In this document: in pieces, positions 22,428-29,650 of the stretch | Position numbering within the stretch: position 1 is the stretch's first letter | Layout of the letters: each line of letters starts with the position of its first letter | Source of the DNA: Mycobacterium sp. | GTDB lineage: Bacteria; Actinomycetota; Actinomycetes; Mycobacteriales; Mycobacteriaceae | DNA length: 36,482 bases | Direction of reading: 5' to 3' | Assembly: GCA_020439025.1 (NCBI GenBank) | Contig: JAGQTO010000042.1 | Span: forward strand, 1-36,482 | Notes under the pieces: generated by a model | What the model was told of the DNA's origin: nothing | Database searches by the model: none | The model's input: only the letters and a program-made list of their open reading frames with translations | Position numbers and translations under genes: made by a program

Positions 22428-23141
22428 GTGGCGATTCATGTTGTGCTCAATCAAAAGGGCGGTGTCGGCAAGAGCACGATCTCGGTCAACCTGGCCGCCG
22501 TCACCGCCGACGTCCTCAACCGCGACGACGACCCCGACGCCACCTCTCCGGTGCTGGCGCTGTCAGTCGATCCGCAAGGATCCGCAGTATGGTGGGCCTC
22601 GCGCATGAACGACCTGCCGTTCCACATCGCGCAAGCTCACGACGATCTGGCTGGACTGGCCGCGCTCAAAGAACTTCCAGGAATCCAGCATGTCTACGTC
22701 GACACTCCAGGATGGATCGACCTCGACGGCGACGGCAGTGGATCAGATCCACTCGGGCGCGGGCCCGCCGCAGATGTGCTGCGCACCGTCCTGGACATGG
22801 CCGACCAAGTCATCGTCCCCATCGAGACCGAGCCGCTCAGCTTCGATCCGACCGCCCGGACCATCACCAAAGTCATTGAGCCACGCGGACTTCGGTACAT
22901 CGTGGTGATCAACAACTGGGACCCGCGCGACGGAACCTACGATCTCAACCAGACCAAGGATTTCGTCAAGGCCAACGGGTGGCCGCTGGCCAACACCGTG
23001 ATCAGGCACTACAAGCTGCACGCCAGAGCCAGCGCCGACGGTCAGGTCGTCACCGAGTACCCGCTCAACCGGGTGGCGCTGCAAGCCCGAGAAGACTTCT
23101 ACAAGTTCGCCCTCGAACTCAACGTCGCGGCGGTGCGCTGA
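22428..23141 (+). CDS. parA: ParA-family partition ATPase 2
   Basis: A compact 237-residue ParA/MinD-type ATPase: Walker A KGGVGKST (10-17), switch LALSVDPQGSAVWWA, Walker B-like VYVDTPGWIDL, and a DQVIVPIETEPLSFDP strand-loop. It is much smaller than the ParA at 19991 and not a copy of it. The start is GTG 22428 with CGGGAGG just upstream; no earlier start keeps the short beta strand before the P-loop. It shares one base with the ParB gene (TGATG). With the following ParB it is a classical type Ib partition cassette. Confidence 0.9.
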   Translation: MAIHVVLNQKGGVGKSTISVNLAAVTADVLNRDDDPDATSPVLALSVDPQGSAVWWASRMNDLPFHIAQAHDDLAGLAALKELPGIQHVYVDTPGWIDLDGDGSGSDPLGRGPAADVLRTVLDMADQVIVPIETEPLSFDPTARTITKVIEPRGLRYIVVINNWDPRDGTYDLNQTKDFVKANGWPLANTVIRHYKLHARASADGQVVTEYPLNRVALQAREDFYKFALELNVAAVR

Positions 23142-24031
23142 TGGCACGGGGACAGCGCACCAACCTCGCCGACCTCGCCGCATCCGTGGGCCACAAATCA
23201 CCGGTGGACCGCAGCGCACAGGGTCCAGACGGTATCCAGGGCCACGCCATCGTGTTGAGCGACCTCACCGCCAATCCACGCAATCCGCGCGAAGACGTCG
23301 GGGACCTCGCGGATCTGGAATCGATCGCCGACATCCAACTCCAACCCGCGCTGGCAGTCACCAGCGCCGCATACCTCAAACTGTTTCCCGAGGACCAGAT
23401 CTCGGCACGCTACGTCGTGATCAACGGGTGCCGCCGACTCGCCGCAGCCCACAAGTACGGCCGCAGCGACCTCGCCGTCGTCATCAACGACGAGATCGCC
23501 CGCGACCGAATCACCCTCATCTCAGCGTGCATCGCCGAAAACGTCGACCGCCAGGACTTCGACGTCATCGAAGAAGCGCGCGCTGTGGAGGCGCTCGTCG
23601 CCGAGTGCGGACGCGCCGACGAAGCCGCTGCACGGCTACATAGAACCGCGGCGTGGGTCTCCCAGCGACGCGCCCTACTGAAGCTGGCGCCAGAACTGCA
23701 AAGCGCGCTACGGCGCGGCGAACTGGCCATCCGCGAGGCGCGGCAACTGGCCAAAGTGCCGCTCGCCGAACAGGTCGCGCGGTGGCAGGCCACCCTCGAC
23801 CGCAACAACGACCCAGACCAGGACAGCGGCAAACGCCGCCCCCCGAGCCGCTCCCGCGTCATCGCCTCGGCGCTGGCCGATTTCGACAACCAACCCGAAC
23901 AGCTCGCCCACGCCCTACGCACCTACCTCGGCGCCGACGGGATAAGCAAGCTGCTCAAACTGCTCGGTGAACTCAGCCGGCTGAACGGCCCTACTGATCG
24001 ACCAGGTCGCCCAGATGACCCGGCGTCATGA
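23141..24031 (+). CDS. parB: ParB/Spo0J-family partition protein
   Basis: A 296-residue centromere-binding CTPase. The ParB N-terminal domain begins at about 35 (IVLSDLTANPRNPR). The CTP-contact boxes are altered but recognisable: NGCRRLAAA (95-103) stands where GERRYRA is usual, and AENVDRQDFDVIEEA (132-146) matches the ENxxR box. A helix-turn-helix lies at about 155-185 (DEAAARLHRTAAWVSQRRAL) and a dimerisation region ends the protein. It starts at 23141 by TGATG overlap with parA2. The last 41 bases overlap the convergent gene at 23991. Confidence 0.9.
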   Translation: MARGQRTNLADLAASVGHKSPVDRSAQGPDGIQGHAIVLSDLTANPRNPREDVGDLADLESIADIQLQPALAVTSAAYLKLFPEDQISARYVVINGCRRLAAAHKYGRSDLAVVINDEIARDRITLISACIAENVDRQDFDVIEEARAVEALVAECGRADEAAARLHRTAAWVSQRRALLKLAPELQSALRRGELAIREARQLAKVPLAEQVARWQATLDRNNDPDQDSGKRRPPSRSRVIASALADFDNQPEQLAHALRTYLGADGISKLLKLLGELSRLNGPTDRPGRPDDPAS

Positions 24032-24434
24032 ACTGCCCTAACGCATCCAGATAGCGCCGCGCCGCAGCGCGGTACTTCGCCGCCGAACCCTGATCGGCAT
24101 CGCCGGCATCAAGAAGATCCTGCTGAGCGGCGATCAACAACCGGTTCGCCTCAGCAAGCGACACCACCTGCGAACGCAGATCCTCCACCAGAGCATCCGC
24201 GGGGGAGTAGACCGCAACCGCCGCCCCCGCGGCAGCAGGCAGTTCGTCGGCGTAGACGTACCACCGCAGCCGTTCCGGCCGCGGCAGAGCGCCACCGCGA
24301 AGCCGGCCCGCCGTGATCGCCTTGATCAGCGTGCGCGGATCCTTACCCAGCCGGGACGCAGCCTCCTTCAACGGCACCACTGGACCCTGTGGTTCCGTCT
24401 CGACCCCGGCGGGTGGTGTCTTAGGCTCGCTCAT
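23991..24434 (-). CDS. Small HTH-type DNA-binding protein
   Basis: A 147-residue protein. Residues 20-48 (PLKEAASRLGKDPRTLIKAI) look like a MerR/excisionase-like helix-turn-helix, followed by RLRWYVYADELPAAAG, the wing commonly seen in such proteins. The C-terminal half (80-140) is helical and probably a coiled coil (VEDLRSQVVSLAEANRLL). It converges on parB with a 41-base overlap and starts at ATG 24434, divergent from the 54-residue gene at 24605; the dyads in 24487-24574 lie between them. Control of partition or copy genes is plausible but not shown. Confidence 0.7.
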   Translation of the reverse strand: MSEPKTPPAGVETEPQGPVVPLKEAASRLGKDPRTLIKAITAGRLRGGALPRPERLRWYVYADELPAAAGAAVAVYSPADALVEDLRSQVVSLAEANRLLIAAQQDLLDAGDADQGSAAKYRAAARRYLDALGQFMTPGHLGDLVDQ

Positions 24435-24486
24435 CCCTGCTTACGTCGGCTGTTCGGTTCTCGTCGTCCCGTCTAGAACATTATGC

Positions 24487-24574
24487 TCCTAGATAAGGAC
24501 ACTCGTAGCGACATGCGGAAGCCACCTGACGAGCAATGTCGCTAATTAACGACATGGATGTCCTACACTAGGAC
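24487..24574. promoter_or_regulatory. Dyad cluster between two small DNA-binding genes
   Basis: GTCCTA-CAC-TAGGAC (24560-24574) is a perfect dyad, and a related TCCTAGATAAGGA lies at 24487-24499. ATGTCG (24536-24541) and CGACAT (24550-24555) form a further near-perfect 20-base dyad with a TAATTA core, and a third CGACAT is at 24510-24515. The stretch is clearly richer in A and T than its surroundings and lies in the divergent gap, as expected of operators for one or both small proteins. Confidence 0.5.
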
Positions 24575-24604
24575 CATCTTCGTGCACCGCGAAAGGGAAC
24601 GGCG

Positions 24605-24769
24605 ATGAGTGGCAAAGGGACCGAGACTCGACAACTCACCGAGGGTGTGTTCGTACGCTTCACGGCTGACCAAATGGAACGACTGCGCGGCGAGGCGCAG
24701 ACCCAAGGCGTCAGCCTTCCCTTTCTTCTGCGCGAACGCTCATTGGGCATCGAACGCGCCGCGTCGTAA
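24605..24769 (+). CDS. 54-residue ribbon-helix-helix-like protein
   Basis: From ATG 24605 to TAA 24767-24769 the reading frame gives 54 residues: a variable start, a beta-strand-like VFVRFTADQ, then two helices (MERLRGEAQTQG and SLPFLLRERSLGI). Strand-helix-helix is the plan of MetJ/Arc-type repressors and of the DNA-binding part of plasmid mobilisation and Par accessory proteins. GAAAGGGAA (24590-24598) is a good ribosome-binding site six bases before the ATG. The dyads directly upstream would be natural self-regulation sites. The gene is easily missed because it is short. Confidence 0.7.
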   Translation: MSGKGTETRQLTEGVFVRFTADQMERLRGEAQTQGVSLPFLLRERSLGIERAAS

Positions 24770-24807
24770 GGCCGAACCCCAACGCCCACGCCGACGAGCG
24801 GTCTTGC

Positions 24808-25875
24808 CTACCTGGCCGCGGTGCTGGTCTCGGCCAGCTGCTCGGCGGCGGAGAGAATTCGATTCACGGTGGTGTGATGAACCTCGTGGCGGCGTCCGAT
24901 CGTGCTCGGTGGGGTACCGGCGGCATTGTCGGCGAGAATCTTGGCGATCAGATCTGGCTCTTTCGTGGTGATCCCCTCGCGCACCAGCGACTCCGCCATC
25001 GGGCGCCAACTCTCAACGGTGGACTCCACGCCCGTCTCAGTGCACAACTCAGACGCGGGCAGCGCTGATGTGACCGCGCGGGCAGGTACGGCCCTCAATG
25101 CCCGTCCCAGTGGGCGCTGCCCATCGGCGCCGCTGTCGGTTGGCGGGTGTCCGTGGCGCACAGCGGCCGGCGCGAAAGCGGATGCGTAGGTGCTGCTCGA
25201 CTCACGTTTGGGCATGGGCCCGGCTTGCGTCTCGCTAGTCCGCGCACGCGCCGAGCTTCGCATCGGGTTCGGCAGCAGAGATTGCGGTCGATCCTCAACC
25301 ATCTGCTCGGTCTCGCCCTGCGCGATATAGCCGCCGGTGTGCGCCGAAGTCGACGAAGGTGTTGCTTCCGGCTTCGCTTCGACCGCGTGCGACGTCTTGG
25401 CCCGCTTGGGCCTGGTCAGCGACAGCAAGCACAGCGTCGCGTGTGCGATCGCGACATCGATGACCGCAGGCCAGATCCACGACATGGACTCTCGAATCCC
25501 CAGCATGACCGCGAAGGAACGCAGCGCGTCGAACGACAGAGCGAATGATCCGAGAGCCAACGCGGCGGTAAGGGCCAGCGCCACCCAGTACACCCAGCCA
25601 ACCGATCGAGCGCGGACGAGCCAGGTCGCCGAATGTGTTGCTGCCAGAAGAACCGTCGGCGGCACCAGAGCCGCGAGGGCGGCCAGCCAACGGGTTTCCG
25701 ATGGCGCGATCAGCAGAGCATGACCGACATTGCCGGAAAGCGACATCGCCGCCGCCAGGATCAACCAGCCGAGAAAGAAGGTGCCAGCGCGGCGGCAATC
25801 GTCGACGGCCGAGGCGGTCTCGGTGGCGGCTTCCGAAGACTCCAGTCCTGCTACGTCGTGCTGGTGCAGAGTCAT
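24808..25875 (-). CDS. DUF2637 membrane protein with C-terminal HTH
   Basis: A 355-residue protein. Four membrane helices (about 33-57, 63-87, 92-118, 133-153) contain the pattern of the actinobacterial DUF2637 family (GNVGHALL, then LAALVPPTVLLAATH), common on plasmids and integrative elements of Streptomyces and mycobacteria and sometimes linked to conjugative spread. A long disordered linker (about 160-270) joins it to a C-terminal helix-turn-helix (PSTIGRRHEVHHTTVNRILS, about 320-340). A membrane-tethered DNA-binding protein is suggested, perhaps positioning plasmid DNA. The ATG is at 25875; a downstream gene is not apparent. Confidence 0.8.
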   Translation of the reverse strand: MTLHQHDVAGLESSEAATETASAVDDCRRAGTFFLGWLILAAAMSLSGNVGHALLIAPSETRWLAALAALVPPTVLLAATHSATWLVRARSVGWVYWVALALTAALALGSFALSFDALRSFAVMLGIRESMSWIWPAVIDVAIAHATLCLLSLTRPKRAKTSHAVEAKPEATPSSTSAHTGGYIAQGETEQMVEDRPQSLLPNPMRSSARARTSETQAGPMPKRESSSTYASAFAPAAVRHGHPPTDSGADGQRPLGRALRAVPARAVTSALPASELCTETGVESTVESWRPMAESLVREGITTKEPDLIAKILADNAAGTPPSTIGRRHEVHHTTVNRILSAAEQLAETSTAAR

Positions 25876-26268
25876 GCATCGAGCCTAAAGTCGCCCGGCG
25901 GGTCCCTCCTGCACAAAATCATCGGGTCGAACATCGCAAAGACATAGCCTACCCCGGTGATGGGCCGTCATCGGAAAAGGGGTAGCCGATGAAGCAACCG
26001 AAGTGAAGCTCTTGGACTGGGGTTTCGCCAAGGGGCAACGGCTTGAGATTACTACCGAGCAGATGCTGTCGCTGGTCGACCGATCCGCGCGACGAACTCA
26101 GAACGAAACTGGCGCGACGGCCCGAGATCCGGAGGAAAAACGTTCCTGGCAGTGTCGATGCGGTTCTCCTTGAGGCGTTCCTAGCGAAGGCCGTTGAGTT
26201 AAGCCTGGACAAAAACGACGCAATTGCCAGAGGCACTCGGTCAGCGGTTGCGTTCGAAGCCGTGATCC
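25876..26268. other. Gene-free gap with a long hairpin
   Basis: No convincing gene is seen in these 393 bases; short frames on both strands lack family features and ribosome-binding sites. CTACCCC (25949-25955) and GGGGTAG (25979-25985) are perfect seven-base arms, and GGTGA/TCATC extends the stem inside with one G-U pair. The base composition is lower in G and C than in the flanks. It marks the boundary between the plasmid-type genes and the defence operon, which ends at 26269; the hairpin may terminate transcription or be a recombination remnant. Confidence 0.4.
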
Positions 26269-29200
26269 TCACTCTGCTTCGAACCCGGACTGCTCGAACT
26301 TCAGTGTCTGGGCGTTCTCCCTGATCGTCCGAATCTTGGCTTCGTCGAACCCGTTGTTTGCGACGGCCGTGATCTCAAGCCTGACCTCCAGCTGCACACC
26401 GTCAACGGCGGCCAGGTGCTGGATCACCTCGCTGGTGATCTTGCCGAAGTCCCGTGCGTAGAAGTCGGGGTTCAGCTTGACTGTGCCGAAATACCGCGTC
26501 TGCTCCGGTCGTGGTGGCGCAGGCGGTGGCGCCGCAGGCCCGGGGGGATACGGCCCCGGCGGATGCGGCCCAGGACCGGGTGGCGGCCCCGGAGGCTCCG
26601 GTGCTCCGGGCGGAACCTCATGAGCGCGTTGATCTTCCGCGCGTCGCGGCTTCACTAGAAGAAGGCTGTCGACCGTGGCCCGCTGCTCGCCGGCAGGGTC
26701 GGTGGGCAGGACCAGTCCGGTGTACTTCTGTCCGTCCCAGCCGTCGGCTAGGGCGAATCCTTGGTTCTGCCAGTCGATGGGCGTGTCGAGTGAGGACAGG
26801 ACCCCGTCTTCCAGGACTTTGCGATTGCGCAGGCGGGCGAGGTACGGGTAGGTCGTGTAGTAGGCCCAAAGGGTTCCCAGGCTGATGTGGCCGTCGCGGT
26901 CGAAGACCGCGGCCAAGGTCGTGTCCAGATCGAGGCGGATCGCGGCCGATGCCCGGCGAAGGACGAGTTCGGACTTCTCGATCAGCCGTGCGGCGGTGCG
27001 CTTGGCCAGGTTGTCCGGGCTGCCTTCGGCCTTGATCGCCTCAAGTTGCATTGGCCGGGCCGGATCAGGTTGCGATGGGACCAAGGCCCAGTGATAGGCG
27101 CCGAGCAGCCTGTCCTTCGCCGTGCGGTCGGCGCGTTCGAGGCGCTCGACGGCTTGCTGGCGCTGCTGGGCCGTCAGGTTGAGCGCGCCATCTGCGTTGT
27201 CCCGCACGTACTTCCAGGCAAGGTATTCGCGAATCGAGAACTGCAGTTCGTCGTAGCGAGCAGCGTCGGCCCCCAGGAACACCAACATGTTGCGGTGGGT
27301 CCGCGCCCCGGACCCGCGGCGCTCCAGCACCTGAGTTGCCCACTGATAGGCTGGCGAGTCGGCGCCCTGGCGGCGGTCGTGGACGTGAGCCGGTGGCACG
27401 ATGACCAGCCGGGCTTCCTGCCCGTCGGGAACATCAGCGGAGCTCTCCGGTGCGACGTGGACGGCGGCGAACCCATCCGCAGATGGGCTGCGGTGGTCCT
27501 GCAGCCGCCGGATGACTTCGACCCACACATCCTCGGGGTGAAGCCGTTCGGCGTAGTCGCGGGCGGTGCGGGTGGTGTTGGCCTGGGTATCGAACCAGTA
27601 CTGTTCCCCCGAAGAGTAGAAGTAGGTCGCTTTGTCCGCGAGTTGGTTAAGGGCGGAGTAGAAGTTGCCGGGCACGTCGCCGGGGAGTGCGGTTCCCAGG
27701 AATGCCCGCTGCTTATGGATGCCCTTGTGGGCGCTGTTCAGGGTGGGGGTTGCCCCAACGAACACGGTGCGGGCCAGCCGCTGGGTGACAAAGCGCTTAC
27801 CGAGGAGATCTGGGTTGTCTCGATCGACCTGCGTTGGCGCTGCATTGGTTCCATCGACGTCGGTGTCGATGATGACCTTCCACTGGTCCTCGAGGTACTG
27901 GCTTATCTCGGTCATCACGTCCGCGTCCCGAAGAGGCACGGAGCCGGGCATGATCAGTGGCGCGGTGTCGTTGCTGCGCCAGAGCGAGCCGACGATGGTG
28001 TTCATCAACCGCAGCACGCCGCGGGTGCGTTGGAACCGCTCCAGGGTCGACCACTCCTGGTAGAGCCGGTCGAACAGTTCCGGGTGAATCGGGTAGGTAG
28101 CGCGGATACGGTCGGTGTAGGCGTTCTCGGTGACCTCGCTGGGGAACTCGGAGTGATGCTGGCGGTAGAACTTCACGACAGCGTTGGCCGTGGCGTTGAT
28201 CCGTGCCAGAGCTTCCCCGTCGGGTGCGGTGAACAGCCGCCGTTTGACGATCTCGAAGGACTCTTCGGGATTGGCGGCCTTCCACTGGTCGGCAACCCGT
28301 CGCACGATGTTCTGCAACCGGCGCAGTGCTTCGCGGCCGTTCTCGCCGCCGACTTCTTCCTCGCTGATGTTGTCGTCGCCGTCGGTGTCCCGGGCTGAGG
28401 CCGGGATTGAGATGACCACCAGTGCCCCGGGGACGGCTTTGGCTGTCTCGGTGAGGGTTTGGGCGAAGGTGAACTGGGTGTCGAAGCTGCCGCCGGCGAG
28501 GTCGTCTCGGCCGTAGAGCTGGCGGGCGTAGGCCACCCATTCATCGATCAGGATGACCGCCGGAGCGTATTTGGTGAGTAGTTCGCGCAGGCTGTCGCCG
28601 GGGTTGGTGGAGGTGCGGTCGGCTTCGGCGACGATCTCGTAGGCTTCACGACCGCCGAGTTGCCAGGCCAGCTCGCCCCACAGCGTGTTGATCTTGGTGC
28701 CGTCCGGTTTGGGTTTCAGGCCCGACGGTTCCAGATGGTTACCAACCAGTGCGACCCGCCCGATGGGCCGGCCGAGCTTGGCTGCCCCTAGCAGGTCCTC
28801 GATCTCCTGTGGGTACTCGGTGATCGGCCGGCCGGATGCCAAGTGCCACAGGGCCAGCATGGAATGGGTCTTGCCGCCGCCGAAGTTGGTCTGCAGGTTG
28901 ATCACTGGAGAGGCGTTCATATCCCCGGAGAGCCGTTTGACCGCGCGGGTGATCAGGTCGCGCAGGCCCCCTGTGAGGAAGGTGCGGCGGAAGAACTCGA
29001 CAGGGTCGGTGTATTCGGGATCTCCTTCGCCGCGGGCGACCATCGCCAGGTCTGCGGCGAACTCCGCGGCCCGGAAGTTGCCCCTGGCCACATCATCGTG
29101 GGGCCGTAGGACTTCTCTCCAGGGTGGAAGTCCAACCGAGCCGACCTCCGTAGCACCGGCGATCCTGACCACGCGGCGGTCTTCCTGCTCGGAGGACACC

Positions 29201-29646
29201 CGCCGCAGGTCGATCCGCGAGCGTTTGACTTCGTCAGCCGATTCAGGCGCACCGATGGCCCGCAGCAGCCGTTCTGCGGTGTCCAGGGCCCGGTAAGCGT
29301 CATCAGCAGTGAAGGGCTCATGGTGGGCCTCGCGGTCGCGGACTTCCCGCATCTCACTGGCCAGGCTCTGCTCCGCGCGAGACAGCAAGTCCCCGAACGG
29401 ATACCAGCCCGGAATCGCCCGAGCGGTGACGTTCTCGGTCAGCATCCGCAACCCGTTCTGTGGGTCGACCGAGTTGTACTTCTTGTCGCCGCCGGCGCCC
29501 TTGCTGGCATCTTTGGCGGCGAGCAGCATCGTCCAGTTCTTGTCGGCGGGGATCTTGTCGCGGGTAGCGCCGGTGATGAACGTGTCCAGCGATTCGCCGA
29601 GCAGTTCCAACGCCCGGCGGATGCGTTCGCGGTTACTGGTCGCCAT
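26269..29646 (-). CDS. DUF499 ATPase of an Hma-type defence system
   Basis: A 1125-residue cytoplasmic ATPase. The N-terminus (about 1-130, NRERIRRALELLGESLDTFI) looks like the Swt1-type HEPN region seen in DUF499 proteins. The P-loop is FGGGKTHS (255-262) after VINLQTN, and Walker B is VILIDEW (364-370). A large helical middle follows, then a Pro-rich linker (about 1020-1055, PPGPPPGPGPHPPG) and a beta-rich end. DUF499 proteins occur with DUF1156 methyltransferases and helicases in anti-phage loci. Here it is last in the operon, starting four bases after the methyltransferase stop. Its mechanism is not established; the HEPN-like part could be an effector RNase, but the usual R-x4-6-H motif is not clear. 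Confidence 0.88.
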   Translation of the reverse strand: MATSNRERIRRALELLGESLDTFITGATRDKIPADKNWTMLLAAKDASKGAGGDKKYNSVDPQNGLRMLTENVTARAIPGWYPFGDLLSRAEQSLASEMREVRDREAHHEPFTADDAYRALDTAERLLRAIGAPESADEVKRSRIDLRRVSSEQEDRRVVRIAGATEVGSVGLPPWREVLRPHDDVARGNFRAAEFAADLAMVARGEGDPEYTDPVEFFRRTFLTGGLRDLITRAVKRLSGDMNASPVINLQTNFGGGKTHSMLALWHLASGRPITEYPQEIEDLLGAAKLGRPIGRVALVGNHLEPSGLKPKPDGTKINTLWGELAWQLGGREAYEIVAEADRTSTNPGDSLRELLTKYAPAVILIDEWVAYARQLYGRDDLAGGSFDTQFTFAQTLTETAKAVPGALVVISIPASARDTDGDDNISEEEVGGENGREALRRLQNIVRRVADQWKAANPEESFEIVKRRLFTAPDGEALARINATANAVVKFYRQHHSEFPSEVTENAYTDRIRATYPIHPELFDRLYQEWSTLERFQRTRGVLRLMNTIVGSLWRSNDTAPLIMPGSVPLRDADVMTEISQYLEDQWKVIIDTDVDGTNAAPTQVDRDNPDLLGKRFVTQRLARTVFVGATPTLNSAHKGIHKQRAFLGTALPGDVPGNFYSALNQLADKATYFYSSGEQYWFDTQANTTRTARDYAERLHPEDVWVEVIRRLQDHRSPSADGFAAVHVAPESSADVPDGQEARLVIVPPAHVHDRRQGADSPAYQWATQVLERRGSGARTHRNMLVFLGADAARYDELQFSIREYLAWKYVRDNADGALNLTAQQRQQAVERLERADRTAKDRLLGAYHWALVPSQPDPARPMQLEAIKAEGSPDNLAKRTAARLIEKSELVLRRASAAIRLDLDTTLAAVFDRDGHISLGTLWAYYTTYPYLARLRNRKVLEDGVLSSLDTPIDWQNQGFALADGWDGQKYTGLVLPTDPAGEQRATVDSLLLVKPRRAEDQRAHEVPPGAPEPPGPPPGPGPHPPGPYPPGPAAPPPAPPRPEQTRYFGTVKLNPDFYARDFGKITSEVIQHLAAVDGVQLEVRLEITAVANNGFDEAKIRTIRENAQTLKFEQSGFEAE

Positions 29647-29650
29647 CTAG

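Noticed and set aside
26043..26324. A short forward gene before the defence operon
   Set aside because: It overlaps the end of the DUF499 gene and shows no conserved pattern; a neighbouring frame looks equally gene-like, so neither is supported.
26887..28398. A 503-residue plus-strand gene within the DUF499 gene
   Set aside because: It is the mirror of the DUF499 codons and has no recognisable domain or start signal.
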